Notes: generated by a model from the sequence alone, not told the origin. Shown: positions 32,429 to 41,374, counted from the first letter of the stretch. The stretch: DNA of 64,000 bases from Phaeodactylibacter sp. (GCF_022763345.1 NZ_JALEGS010000018.1:62001-126000); one strand, 5' to 3'. Numbers and translations are program-made.

Positions 32429-33139
32429 TCAATAACACTTCCATAACATATCGGAAAGCGCATAGTTTTTACCGCTTAGGGAAAAGTGCCACCATTCAGT
32501 GGTGATAGGCTGAAAGCCTTCGCTGAGCATAGCTTCCCTCAGGATGGCCCGGTTGGTCAGCACACTGTCCGGCAGGTTGGTGTAGGCCGGATGGGCCTCG
32601 GGGCCAAAAAAGTCAAACGGAGTGCCCATATCGAGTTCTTCGCCCTCTGCACTGACCAGGGTGAGGTCTACGGCAGCACCGCGATTGTGCATAGAGCCTT
32701 CCCGTGGGTCAGCTACGTAGCGTGGGTCGGGCACTTTTTCCCAAAGCTTCCACTGAATAGGCCGGGGGCGGAAGCAGTCCAGTAACTTCAAGCCCAGCCC
32801 TTGTTTTTGAAGACGCTGATGTATCCTTACCACCGCCTTGGCTACCTCAGGCCGCAGGAAGCAACGGCTGCAATCGTACATTTTTTCCTCCACAAAGTTC
32901 TCCGTGGTTGCATACTTCATATCGATAACGATGCTGCTGTCGAGGCGGGCGACTTCTGTCCACGCTGCGGTATCGTAATCGGGCGGCGGTGGCGGCAGCG
33001 GTTTTTGGGCAGCCGGTTGGGACATGGATGACAGCGTATCGGTGGCTACTTCAGCCGCTTCCTGCCCGGCATCAGGAGCGGACTGACAGGCAAAAAGCCC
33101 AAGCATTGCCCAAAAGTAAAAAAGCAGTTTTAATCGCAT
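32429..33139 (-). CDS. D-Ala-D-Ala dipeptidase (VanX/DdpX-like, M15D) lipoprotein
   Basis: Zinc peptidase that splits D-alanyl-D-alanine or related wall-derived dipeptides. A lipoprotein signal (LGLFAC) and a Pro-rich linker put it in the envelope. The catalytic domain shows DMKYATTENFVEEKMY, LRPEVAKAVVRIHQRLQKQGLGLKLLDCFRPRPIQWKLWE, the zinc motif SMHNRGAAVDLTL, the DMGTPFDFFGPEAH stretch and the last ligand with the base in TEWWHFS. All zinc ligands and the catalytic Glu of VanX are present. Envelope anchoring is normal for periplasmic relatives that recycle murein rather than confer vancomycin resistance. No van regulators or ligase are near. Confidence 0.93.
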   Translation of the reverse strand: MRLKLLFYFWAMLGLFACQSAPDAGQEAAEVATDTLSSMSQPAAQKPLPPPPPDYDTAAWTEVARLDSSIVIDMKYATTENFVEEKMYDCSRCFLRPEVAKAVVRIHQRLQKQGLGLKLLDCFRPRPIQWKLWEKVPDPRYVADPREGSMHNRGAAVDLTLVSAEGEELDMGTPFDFFGPEAHPAYTNLPDSVLTNRAILREAMLSEGFQPITTEWWHFSLSGKNYALSDMLWKCY

Positions 33140-33199
33140 AATGATGTATCTTGGTGGATAATGAATTCAGCCTGAGATGAAAGCTATTTACCTAACATT

Positions 33200-34231
33200 T
33201 TACTTGTTCCTACGCAGTATCTTCAAAACCCGGCCATAAACGATATCCGCTAAGCCCCAGTTGTAGCCCTCAAAGTCGGTTGGGCCCGTAAACTGTACCA
33301 CCACCGCATCAATATCCCTGTGGTACCGGGCAATACTCTGATAGCCGGGGATCAGCCCGGTATGTTCGTAAACGTAAATCGACGAATAAATTTCCTGCTC
33401 TTTACCATCAAAGACAGACCCGTCGTTTAGCGCCCTCAAAAAGATGCCGACATCCTCGGCTGTGGCGAGCATGCCCATGTCTTCACCTTTTAAATCATGA
33501 GGATAGCCCACATAATAACCACTCATCACCCGGTCAGGATCAACGTCACTGACTGATGCAAACGTATTTTTCAGATGGAGCCGGTCAAGGATGGCTTTCT
33601 GAATAAACTGAAAGTGGGGATACCCCAGCACTTTGTCCATCAGTTCCCCCAGCAGCAGGTAATTGGTATTGCTGTATTCATAGCTGGTACCGGGTTCGAA
33701 ATTAGCAGGCAGATCGAGTATGAGCTCCAGATTTTCCTCATTGGTTTCCTTTGGGGCCACCCAGTAGTTAGGCGTATTGGTGTAATTGGGAATGCCGCTG
33801 CGGTGCTGTACCAGCATAGCCAGCGTCACTTTGTCGGCATACTTCATTCGCCCGGCCAGTTCAGGAAAGTAATCGGCAAGGGTTTTGTCCAAAGATAAAT
33901 GGCCATCGTGCACCAATTTGGCGATGGCTACGGCGGTGTAAAGCTTACTGATGCTGGCAATTTTAAAAAAAGCTTCCGGATAAGCGGGAATTTTGTTTTT
34001 GGGATCATGCCAGCCGGCTGCATGATACGCCGGGGGCTGCCCCGCCTGATCTACGTAAACGATGACCCCATCGAACCCGTAGTCAAGGGCGTCTTCCACC
34101 TGCTCCTGTACCGTATCCGGCAGCGGCTTTAACCACGCTTTAAGCATAGGCCAGGGCACGAAGTACAAAGAGACGATTGTCCCAACGAAGAGGACGATTC
34201 TGATAATCTGCGTTTTCCGGTCAGCTGACAT
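33200..34231 (-). CDS. Serine hydrolase of the beta-lactamase/class C family
   Basis: Periplasmic penicillin-binding-protein-like enzyme; may be an esterase, D-aminopeptidase or carboxypeptidase. The N-terminus has an uncleaved membrane helix (about 10-30). The active-site motifs are SISK (Ser93, Lys96), the YSN in YEYSNTNYLLLG, and a C-terminal HTGLIPGY in place of KTG. The order FKIASISKLYTAVAIAKLVHDGHLSLDKTLADYFPEL followed by LVQHRSGIPNYTN matches the family. The replaced KTG (HTG) is frequent in the esterase-like subgroup. It stands 60 bases from the dipeptidase gene on the same strand, so both may act on wall fragments, but this is only context. Confidence 0.88.
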   Translation of the reverse strand: MSADRKTQIIRIVLFVGTIVSLYFVPWPMLKAWLKPLPDTVQEQVEDALDYGFDGVIVYVDQAGQPPAYHAAGWHDPKNKIPAYPEAFFKIASISKLYTAVAIAKLVHDGHLSLDKTLADYFPELAGRMKYADKVTLAMLVQHRSGIPNYTNTPNYWVAPKETNEENLELILDLPANFEPGTSYEYSNTNYLLLGELMDKVLGYPHFQFIQKAILDRLHLKNTFASVSDVDPDRVMSGYYVGYPHDLKGEDMGMLATAEDVGIFLRALNDGSVFDGKEQEIYSSIYVYEHTGLIPGYQSIARYHRDIDAVVVQFTGPTDFEGYNWGLADIVYGRVLKILRRNK

Positions 34232-34493
34232 AGGGTATTCCGATTTTTTTACTGTCTGAAGGAACGGCTAAAAACGGGCCACTGATGCAGGAAGGTACAT
34301 AACTTAGCAGGATTTGCAATAATTATTCTTTTGCAGCATGATTGTTCCGGAATCTGGAATAACAGGATTGATGACTATATTGCAGTGGAATTAGTAAGAT
34401 CGTACCCTTCATGCCCGGTGCCAGCAGTATTGCTTTTCCATGGTTTGGGCTTAAATAACGCTTCAATTCCTCAATGACTCAATCACCACCACA

Positions 34494-34967
34494 ATGGCGC
34501 ATAATCTACACGGTATAATAACGGGCTTCACCTATTTGGGTGATTTACCGAATGTCAAGTTGGCTGAGGGGTATCACCTGATCGCTTTGAGCAGCCCTGA
34601 ACAAGACAACGCTCCTGAAGCACCAATACCTCCTTTTGAAGCACTCAGTAAAGCCACAACATCGGTAATCCGCCGGCTTTCTATGCTGGGAAAATGTGCC
34701 TATATCGAAACCGCCTACTTTGGAGGCATAGGCACGCAAACCTCCGCTATATGGGAAGATGGTGCACAAATTGAGGGCCCAATGATATCCTACGATGGCG
34801 TAGAGCCGACAACGGAAAGCCGGCATTTCACAGTAGTAGACGGTGCAGTCAACCACGTCCTGAAGCATTTAGGCGTTCACCGTTCGGAAGATATGGATGA
34901 GTTTGACAGCGTTGGCCTCGGACAGTACCGGTCCAACCGTAAAGTACTCCAGGCCTCCGGCCACTAA
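34494..34967 (+). CDS. Conserved protein of unknown function
   Basis: 157 residues, no signal peptide, presumed cytoplasmic. I recognise no named domain. Distinctive parts are the opening HNLHGIITGFTYLGDL, the core MLGKCAYIETAYFGGIGTQTSAIWEDG, and the end VNHVLKHLGVHRSEDMDEFDSVGLGQYRSNR. These resemble small Bacteroidota and gamma-proteobacterial proteins that occur next to polymorphic toxin genes, which would suggest an immunity role, but no toxin gene is here, so I do not assign one. The ATG at 34494 follows a region with many start-like triplets; the gene is bounded by about 260 bases of gene-free sequence upstream. Confidence 0.65.
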   Translation: MAHNLHGIITGFTYLGDLPNVKLAEGYHLIALSSPEQDNAPEAPIPPFEALSKATTSVIRRLSMLGKCAYIETAYFGGIGTQTSAIWEDGAQIEGPMISYDGVEPTTESRHFTVVDGAVNHVLKHLGVHRSEDMDEFDSVGLGQYRSNRKVLQASGH

Positions 34968-35017
34968 GGAGCCTGTGGTTTACCGGTTTATACAATCAGG
35001 AAAACAATAAAACAAGA

Positions 35018-36151
35018 ATGATTCCACAGGAAAAGGTCATCCATTCTGCTTTCTTTCTATTGCTATCAGTTATCCTGGTTTTGGTGACAGTATCCTGTGG
35101 CGGCACAAAAACCCTGCCTGAGCATCAGGGTGAAAAGGCCAGTAATCAAATAGCAAAGGACATGGTTGGAAAAATCAATACAGCAGTAGATCCGGAATTT
35201 GTGTACGCTTACGGGCAATCCAGGTTTGTACCACCGGAGGGGAAAACCCTACTTATTATGGGGCAAACAGTGGAGCAGATTACCGAATACCAGAAAGCCT
35301 TCCGATCCGAACCCCTCCCCGGCGGGTGGTCCGCTTACTGGGGCATTCCGGAATTTACGGGTGTAGCGAAGGCTCATGAAATCCAAACGGGCAATACTCA
35401 AAACCACCAGATGTTGGTCAGAAAATTCCCGAACACGGCCATCCAAAGCGCCCTGTGGATGGTAGGCAAATGGGGAATCGCAGAGAAAGCTGGTAAAGGC
35501 GAATACGATGATGTCATCATCAAGTACAGTGCCTGGGCAAAGGCGGCCAACCGGCCGGTTTATCTGCGGATTGGCTACGAGTTCGATGGCGCCCACAACG
35601 CGCTTGAACCGGAGGAGTATGTGAAAGCCTATCGCCACATCGTTGACCTGATGCGCGCAGAGGGAGTGGAAAATGTGGCGTTGGTCTGGCATTCCTATGC
35701 TGCTCCGACTTATAAAGGATACCCCATCGCAGACTGGTATCCGGGAGATGATTACGTGGACTGGGTGGGCATATCGGTATTTGGGCACGCCTACAATGGA
35801 ACTGATTTTGGACCGGATTGCAACCGGGTCCTTGATTTTGCTAAAACCCACAAAAAGCCCGTCATGATCGCAGAGGCCAGCCCCATCAACGGCATAACAG
35901 AGGAAAGTACGGCGGTCTGGGATCAATGGTTTGTAAACTTCTTCTCCTTCGCTTACAACAAGAATATCAAAGCGATCAGCTTCATCAATGAAGACTGGAC
36001 TCAATTGAACATTGAAGGGATATCCACCTGGCAGGACAGCCGGCTGCAGAACAACCCACAGGTCGCAAAGGCTTGGTTTGAGGAGACCGGCAAGGACCGA
36101 TATTTGAAACAGTCGGAGAGGCTTTTTGAGCAGTTGGGGTACATGAAGTGA
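35018..36151 (+). CDS. Lipoprotein glycoside hydrolase, GH26-like
   Basis: Probable surface or periplasmic beta-glycanase (mannanase- or xylanase-like). The signal ends in LVTVSC (Cys27). The TIM-barrel core holds the putative acid/base Glu188 in LRIGYEFDG and the nucleophile Glu286 in VMIAEAS, about 98 residues apart, as in GH26-related families. Other clan GH-A marks are ALVWHSYAAP, DYVDWVGISVFG and the AISFINEDWTQ strand. Length is 377 residues. No carbohydrate-binding module is attached. The next gene is a GH16 enzyme on the same strand, so the two likely act on the same or related marine polysaccharides. Exact family assignment is uncertain. Confidence 0.8.
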   Translation: MIPQEKVIHSAFFLLLSVILVLVTVSCGGTKTLPEHQGEKASNQIAKDMVGKINTAVDPEFVYAYGQSRFVPPEGKTLLIMGQTVEQITEYQKAFRSEPLPGGWSAYWGIPEFTGVAKAHEIQTGNTQNHQMLVRKFPNTAIQSALWMVGKWGIAEKAGKGEYDDVIIKYSAWAKAANRPVYLRIGYEFDGAHNALEPEEYVKAYRHIVDLMRAEGVENVALVWHSYAAPTYKGYPIADWYPGDDYVDWVGISVFGHAYNGTDFGPDCNRVLDFAKTHKKPVMIAEASPINGITEESTAVWDQWFVNFFSFAYNKNIKAISFINEDWTQLNIEGISTWQDSRLQNNPQVAKAWFEETGKDRYLKQSERLFEQLGYMK

Positions 36152-36299
36152 GGGGGCAATAGCTTATGGCTGTAAATAAAGTGCATCATCAGAGCCAGAA
36201 TGCCGGAGTTAGAATCCTCTCAGACTTTTAAAATCATGCTTTAGAATTACCAGATAAGTGATACCTTAAATCCATAGTTCCAATCAAAAGGATATAAAA

Positions 36300-37166
36300 A
36301 TGAGACTCATTTCAACAATGGCACTGTTAGTGCTAGTGCAGCTGGTTTTCAGTTGCCAGGAAAGCAGCCCAAAAAACAACACCGCTCAAGATATGTCTGA
36401 TGATACCTGGGAAGTCGATTTTCAAGATGATTTCGAGACTTTCAATCCCGATAACTGGCAGGACCAGCGCATTTGGGTGAACAATGAAAATCAATGCTAC
36501 GTACCTGATGGCGAATTTGGCACTCGTGAAGTCAGCAACGGTACGCTAAAGCTCAAAGTGGTCAACATCGGTGAGCAGCGCCCCTGTGACAATTTTGATA
36601 AACACGGCAATCAGCACCCTCCTACCGAATATGTAGCCGGCCGGATTTGCTCTAAAAACCGAAAGGAGTTTATCAAAGGCAGGTGGACTGCCCGTTTGAA
36701 GTTATCCAGCAACGGGGAAGCCAGTATGTTTCCCGCATGGTGGCTGCTGGGCGCTCAAAACAACGAGCCCCCGGTGCAGGAGGAAGACGAAAATGTCTGC
36801 TGGCCGCTAACTGGGTCCGGCGAAATCGACATCTTTGAGCACCATGGCGACCACATGAAAGACGAGTTTACCACAGGCGCTATCGTTAGCCTTGGGGAGT
36901 GCGACAAAGGTGATTGGGAAAGCATGCGACGGAACTTCCCGGCCACCCTGAATGAATTTCACGAGTACGCCGTCGAATGGGAAGGCAGCGACCTGGTCTA
37001 CCGCCTCGATGGCAAAGAGGTGTACCGTAACGAAGGGGAAGGGGACAAATACCCGGAGCCGATGTTTGCCATTCTGAACTACGCCAAAATTACTGACTCG
37101 CCTATGACGGGCGAATGGGTGATGGAGGTAGACTGGGTGAAGCACGAGCGGCGAAAAAATCAATAA
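36300..37166 (+). CDS. GH16 glycoside hydrolase lipoprotein (laminarinase-like)
   Basis: Endo-beta-glucanase or related galactanase, exported and lipid-anchored (LVFSC, Cys19). The jelly-roll fold shows DFQDDFETFNPDNW, NENQCYVPDG, FIKGRWTARLKL, the catalytic GEIDIFEHHG (Glu175, Asp177, Glu180), and the end FHEYAVEWEGSDLVYRLDGKEVYR...PMFAILNYA. The Glu-x-Asp-x-x-Glu set is complete. Closest in form to 1,3(4)-beta-glucanases, although an insert around residues 90-125 and the VCWP stretch differ from the usual laminarinase. It follows the GH26-like gene by about 150 bases. Confidence 0.92.
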   Translation: MRLISTMALLVLVQLVFSCQESSPKNNTAQDMSDDTWEVDFQDDFETFNPDNWQDQRIWVNNENQCYVPDGEFGTREVSNGTLKLKVVNIGEQRPCDNFDKHGNQHPPTEYVAGRICSKNRKEFIKGRWTARLKLSSNGEASMFPAWWLLGAQNNEPPVQEEDENVCWPLTGSGEIDIFEHHGDHMKDEFTTGAIVSLGECDKGDWESMRRNFPATLNEFHEYAVEWEGSDLVYRLDGKEVYRNEGEGDKYPEPMFAILNYAKITDSPMTGEWVMEVDWVKHERRKNQ

Positions 37167-37198
37167 TTCCCAGCCCGGCTTACAGAAAAACGTCATCT

Positions 37199-38356
37199 AT
37201 GAGAAAAATACTCCTTCTACTATGCCTAAGTTGGACCTTCCAGTCCGCTGGCACCGCTCAGCCCACCGCGGTACCAGAACCCCAGATTTCATTCGCTAAG
37301 GAAGACCGGCCTTTGAGTTATTATATAGCACAGGCAGGCTTGTGGTGGGAAGTGCTCCAAAAGGACCTCCAAAACGAAGACAGCTGGTACAATTACTACC
37401 GGGCCAACCGAAATGCTCAGGGCAAAGCCAACTGGAGCTCCGATTTCGTAAAGGAAGGGCCGCACCTTAGGCTTGGGGATGACATCGTCAAACTGATGGG
37501 CGAGCACATCCCGGAGTCCTTTACTTACAATTTCGTAAGGGGCTCCACTGCCGCCGTATATCCCGGAGAAGGAGCGTATCTCATAAAGGCCTACCAAATG
37601 AACCCGGATTTTCCCGGGCTGCTCGCTACAGTGGCTACCTACGCCACAAGCACGCACAACCCGGAGCTGAGAAAAGAAGTCAACCAACGCTGGTTTGAGA
37701 AGCGGGAATTCCCAATTGCGCTGATGAACTACGGGTACAATACCCTGCAGTCGGTTGGTGAAAATGGCATATTGCTAACGCAGCATGATAATGATACTTA
37801 CCCGGTGTGGATGCTTCAGGATGCAAAGGGCATCCGTACTGATATTCTGGTGATCAATATCGATTTCCTCCTTTTTGACGGGTACCGGGAGCGTGTTTTT
37901 GAGCAATTGGATATCCCCGCCTTCATCCTGGAAGAAGTAGACATCAACGAATACGAGACGAACTGGGCTAACGTTGTACAGCACTTTCTAGGGTCCTATC
38001 AGGGTGACCGCCCGGTACATATCGGGCTATCGGTTTCCCAACAATGGTACCAACCCTTTGCAGACCAGCTCAAAGTCGAAGGACTGACCAGAACCTTTCA
38101 ACCACAACCTGGAAAAAATAAAGCATTTTTTAGGGAGCATTTCATTTTAGATTACCTCCGGGCAGATCTTGAGTTCACAACCTTACTGCCCCGGATCAGG
38201 GATATCAACAAAGGGTATCTGCTTTTCTTTGATGCGGTTTATGCACAGCTTAGTGCTGACGAACAGCGGTTTGTCCGCGAAATCGCCCGTGGTATTATTA
38301 CTCATATCGAAAACGCTGACCGAAAGTCTTATTTTGAGTCCAGATTTTCGGACTGA
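37199..38356 (+). CDS. Exported protein related to the C-terminal part of DUF2723 membrane proteins
   Basis: 385 residues from the ATG at 37199, where a signal peptide begins (MRKILLLLCLSWTFQSAGTAQ). The segment NGILLTQHDNDTYPVWMLQDAKGIRTDILVINIDFLL closely resembles the soluble C-terminal region of Bacteroidota DUF2723 (YfhO-type) membrane proteins, where a Gly-Asn-Asp-Thr motif precedes W.LQ..E.IRTDV. Here the multi-helix membrane part is absent, so the domain stands alone outside the cell membrane. Later features are a TPR-like SYYIAQAGLWWEVLQK region and a charged C-terminus. Upstream is GH16; 32 bases separate the genes. Function unknown, perhaps glycan-related by context. Confidence 0.72.
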   Translation: MRKILLLLCLSWTFQSAGTAQPTAVPEPQISFAKEDRPLSYYIAQAGLWWEVLQKDLQNEDSWYNYYRANRNAQGKANWSSDFVKEGPHLRLGDDIVKLMGEHIPESFTYNFVRGSTAAVYPGEGAYLIKAYQMNPDFPGLLATVATYATSTHNPELRKEVNQRWFEKREFPIALMNYGYNTLQSVGENGILLTQHDNDTYPVWMLQDAKGIRTDILVINIDFLLFDGYRERVFEQLDIPAFILEEVDINEYETNWANVVQHFLGSYQGDRPVHIGLSVSQQWYQPFADQLKVEGLTRTFQPQPGKNKAFFREHFILDYLRADLEFTTLLPRIRDINKGYLLFFDAVYAQLSADEQRFVREIARGIITHIENADRKSYFESRFSD

Positions 38357-38382
38357 CCCCATTGTTTCTAACTTATCCAATT

Positions 38383-38883
38383 ATGAAAAGAATCCTTTCC
38401 CTTACCTTCCTCCTCTTCGGCTTATTGTCCTGCAGTGAAAGCTCCGAGCCTGCCGACCCGCAAACGAATCCAATCGACAGCCAGCAGATACAGCGTGATA
38501 TAGAGACGGTAAAAAGCTTGGTCATGCAGTCCTTCGACGACATCTGGTCAGATTTGGACACTCAAAAGATCGAAGCCCACCACACCCAAGACTTCATGCT
38601 GCTGGAAAATGGTGTGGTCTGGAACAATGACTCCGTGGCGAGTTACCTGATCAGGGAGCGGGAATCAATGAAGGCCCAACAATACCAGCGACTAAACCGT
38701 TTTGATTTCCTAAAATCTGAACACCACAAGCACGCCATCTGGGTGGCTTATCACAATTACGGCACCTGGGTCAAAGGACAGGACACTTTAGGTACGGCCC
38801 ATTGGCTGGAAAGCGCCATTGCCATAAAGGATGAAGGCAGGTGGAAGCTTCAGCAACTTCATTCTACAAGAGTTCGGAAATAG
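38383..38883 (+). CDS. NTF2/SnoaL-like lipoprotein
   Basis: 166 residues from the ATG at 38383. The signal ends in LFGLLSC, giving a lipidated Cys at about 17. The mature protein has VMQSFDDIWSDLDTQKIEAHHTQDFMLLENGVVWNNDSVASYLIRERE and later HAIWVAYHNYGTWVK, AHWLESAIAIKDEGRWKLQQLHST. This is the DUF4440/SnoaL-like fold of the nuclear transport factor 2 superfamily. Ligand or catalytic role unknown. It begins 26 bases after the previous gene and may be its co-transcribed partner. Confidence 0.78.
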   Translation: MKRILSLTFLLFGLLSCSESSEPADPQTNPIDSQQIQRDIETVKSLVMQSFDDIWSDLDTQKIEAHHTQDFMLLENGVVWNNDSVASYLIRERESMKAQQYQRLNRFDFLKSEHHKHAIWVAYHNYGTWVKGQDTLGTAHWLESAIAIKDEGRWKLQQLHSTRVRK

Positions 38884-38912
38884 GATCAATTAGGGAACGG
38901 GGAGAACCTGGA

Positions 38913-38943
38913 TTGAGACGGGATAAACCCCTTACTATATTTG
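38913..38943 (+). promoter_or_regulatory. Promoter TTG-N20-TATATTTG, decides the start of the pseudouridine synthase
   Basis: TTG at 38913-38915 and TATATTTG at 38936-38943 are 20 bases apart. Transcription would start near 38950, so the upstream ATG at 38841 cannot be used by this promoter and the TTG at 38982 becomes the likely start. Confidence 0.68.
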
Positions 38944-38981
38944 CAGCCCTACCGGCATACAGACTTTTAAAAACGATTATC

Positions 38982-39638
38982 TTGCAAATACACATCATCG
39001 AAGAGACCAAAGACTGGCTGGTGGTTAGCAAGCCGGCCGGTATTCAGGTAGAGCGTAACCCCTTTGGCCCATCGGTGGAGTCCTTGGTTTATGCGCACCT
39101 GGAAGCGGAGCGCCGCAATCCCTATGTGGGGATTGTGCACCGGCTGGACCGGGTAACGACCGGCGTCGTGCTCGTCGCCAAGCACAGAAGTGTCCTGCGG
39201 AAGCTCAACCGGCAGTTTGTGGAAAAGGACGTACGCAAGACCTACCTTGCTGCGGTCAGTCAGCCCCCACCATCTGAACAGGGCACACTACACCATTGGC
39301 TGGAAAAAGACCGGGCATCAAAGCGGGCCATTGTCCATAAAGAACCTGCCGAAAAGGCCCGGGAATGCCTGCTCAACTACAAAGCCCTGACTACAACTTC
39401 GGACAATCGAACCCTCTTGGAATTGGAGCCCCTCACGGGCCGCTACCATCAAATCCGGGCTCAGCTGGCATTCGAGGGCTGTCCGGTAGCTGGTGATGTC
39501 CACTATGGTGCTGCCCAGCCTTATCAGGACCACCACATCATGCTGCATGCCTGGAAACTGGAATTCTTCGACGAGCGGAAAAAAGACCGGCAATTGGTGG
39601 AAGCGCCACTCCCGGAATGGGCAGAGGCGTTGAAATAG
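38982..39638 (+). CDS. RluA-family RNA pseudouridine synthase
   Basis: Isomerises uridine to pseudouridine in rRNA or tRNA. The 218 residues match single-domain RluA enzymes lacking S4: IHIIEETKDWLVVSKPAGIQVE, then the catalytic Asp in IVHRLDRVTTGVVLVAK, VEKDVRKTYLAAV, LLELEPLTGRYHQIRAQLAFEGCPVAGDVHYG and a terminal basic stretch. Start TTG 38982 is preferred over the ATG at 38841: the promoter at 38913-38943 lies between them, and the conserved N-terminus begins just after the TTG. The 5' leader would be about 30 bases. Target position in RNA not visible. Confidence 0.92.
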   Translation: MQIHIIEETKDWLVVSKPAGIQVERNPFGPSVESLVYAHLEAERRNPYVGIVHRLDRVTTGVVLVAKHRSVLRKLNRQFVEKDVRKTYLAAVSQPPPSEQGTLHHWLEKDRASKRAIVHKEPAEKARECLLNYKALTTTSDNRTLLELEPLTGRYHQIRAQLAFEGCPVAGDVHYGAAQPYQDHHIMLHAWKLEFFDERKKDRQLVEAPLPEWAEALK

Positions 39639-39643
39639 AAAAA

Positions 39644-39707
39644 GCAGTGGCACAAACTGCACCACTGCATCGATTAAGCAAAATCTTTACAATAGCAATT
39701 TTGCTTA
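39644..39707. other. Two adjacent hairpins between the pseudouridine synthase and susD
   Basis: GCAGTGG 39644-39650 pairs with CCACTGC 39662-39668, and TAAGCAAAAT 39675-39684 with ATTTTGCTTA 39698-39707. Neither is followed by a T run, so they are possible transcript ends or processing sites, not proven terminators. Confidence 0.4.
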
Positions 39708-39834
39708 GCATCGGACCGGCGCGCTCCTAACCGCCGGTGCCGAAAGATTCACACAAAATGCACACGCTTTGGAAAAGCGGGCATTTCACTCCTTACAATT
39801 TGATCTACGGTATTCTTTGGAAGGTTGGATCATA

Positions 39835-41373
39835 TCAATAGAAAAAACGCTCTATTCCCTGCGGGTCCTGCTCACCACCAAAGCTATACTCCTCCATACC
39901 ATTGATGCGTAGCTCAGAAGCGGGTACTGGCAGCTGTGCCGGTGTACCCAATTGCAGGCCGCCCAGGGCCGTCACTTCGGTGAAGGCTTCGCGGGGGCGC
40001 ATCCGGCGGCGGTCGAGCCAGAGACTGGCTGGGGCCGTATTGAACAGCTCAATGGCGCGCTCGTAGAGCAGGGCTTCTTCCACTTCAAAATAGGAGGCCG
40101 CAGCGGTAAGGGGCGGTAAGTTGCCCCGGCTAGTTCGGGAACCACCGTCGATCACGTTGGCAGCAGCAGCAGTTTGGCTGGTGCGAAGGAGCGCTTCTGC
40201 CTTAAGCAGGTCATTATCGGCTTTGAGAAAGGTCGGCATAGGACCGGCAAGGCCATCACCGAATAAGCCAGGCTGGATCAGTTGGCGTTTATGCTGATAG
40301 TGCGAAAAGTGCCATTCCCCTCGTTCGGCGGGGAATCCCACCACCGGGCTGTAAACAAAGTCGGAAGTCAGGCGGGCATCCCCGGAGGTCGCCTGTGTTT
40401 CGGACAAGGGGGCTTCTCCATTGGCTTCCACTTGCGGGTAGCGGGCCGGCTGATTGGGGTCGAAGGCGGCCACAAGGCGTTGGTCGAGGCGCGCCCAGAA
40501 AGGGCCGGCTTCCGTATTGGCAAGGGTATATTGCTGATAGCTTGTCCACTGATTGCCATTGGCGTTGGGAGCGAAGTCAAAAGTCACCCCTAGCTCAGCG
40601 TGTTGGAGGACGGCCTGCCAATTGGTCGTCTCATTTTCATCCAGCGTGCGGGCGGCTTGCGCCAAAAAACGGGCAGCGTAGCTGTGGGCAAGCTCTGCGA
40701 AAGCACTCCCGTCCAATGGCAGCCCATTAAAGTAGTTGTGGATGAAATCAATGCCATTCGCCTCAGCCAATTGGATGGCGGCTTCCAGTTCCTCTACTGC
40801 CCGGGCATTGACCGTTGTGTAGGGCAGAAATTCAATCGTACCGCCCAGCTTGGTATTTTCATCCACCACTGGTGCCTGATCAAACCAAAGCGACAAATAG
40901 CCCCAGCTCAGTCCACGCAGGGCATACGCGGCTGCCCGTACCGACTGATCCTGCGGGCCGTTCTGATCAATGCTCACGCCTTGCGAAAGGGCATTCAGCA
41001 CATCATTCGCATCAGCCACCGCCTGCAGGCACCCGTACCAGGGTACTTCCACGATCGCCCGGTAATCCAGGGGCTCGGAATTGAGGTTACGGTAAGAAAG
41101 GCGTGGTTCCTGCCCCATGGCAGCCGCGCCAAAGTCATCCCAGGGCAGGGCGTAGGCATCCGCGGTAACACCGAGCGCCACAGCGGGCTCCGGACTGTGG
41201 ATGCTGCCCCACCAGGTGGCATAGCCGCGGCGCAGGGCTTCCTGCAAGTCCGTGCCTTTGCTGATGACCTGCTGCCCATCGGGCGTAAGCTGAGGAGCAT
41301 TGTCCAGCGACTCGCAGGACCAAAGGCCAGCCATCAGCACCGTCAGAACGGAAAAGGTAAATTTACGTAGCAT
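39835..41373 (-). CDS. SusD/RagB-family nutrient-binding lipoprotein
   Basis: Surface lipoprotein that caps the SusC transporter and binds an oligosaccharide or peptide. The signal ends in LWSC. Typical parts are LRRGYATWWGSIH, an early TPR scaffold, DQSVRAAAYALRGLSWGYLSLWFDQAPVV, LAHSYAARFLAQAAR, and the C-terminal signature EEALLYERAIELFNTAPASLWLDRRR...QLPVPASELRING. At 512 residues it is normal for the family. Start ATG 41373 lies 1 base after the susC stop, so translation is coupled. No glycosidase or peptidase gene sits directly beside it, so the substrate is open. Confidence 0.93.
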   Translation of the reverse strand: MLRKFTFSVLTVLMAGLWSCESLDNAPQLTPDGQQVISKGTDLQEALRRGYATWWGSIHSPEPAVALGVTADAYALPWDDFGAAAMGQEPRLSYRNLNSEPLDYRAIVEVPWYGCLQAVADANDVLNALSQGVSIDQNGPQDQSVRAAAYALRGLSWGYLSLWFDQAPVVDENTKLGGTIEFLPYTTVNARAVEELEAAIQLAEANGIDFIHNYFNGLPLDGSAFAELAHSYAARFLAQAARTLDENETTNWQAVLQHAELGVTFDFAPNANGNQWTSYQQYTLANTEAGPFWARLDQRLVAAFDPNQPARYPQVEANGEAPLSETQATSGDARLTSDFVYSPVVGFPAERGEWHFSHYQHKRQLIQPGLFGDGLAGPMPTFLKADNDLLKAEALLRTSQTAAAANVIDGGSRTSRGNLPPLTAAASYFEVEEALLYERAIELFNTAPASLWLDRRRMRPREAFTEVTALGGLQLGTPAQLPVPASELRINGMEEYSFGGEQDPQGIERFFY

Positions 41374-41374
41374 A

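Noticed and set aside
32429..33139. Vancomycin-resistance gene vanX
   Set aside because: The catalytic motif matches, but there are no VanH, VanA-type ligase or VanRS genes and the protein is a lipoprotein; a murein-recycling dipeptidase is more likely.
40600..41370. 256-codon plus-strand frame opposite susD
   Set aside because: Shadow of susD; no signal peptide, domain or promoter.
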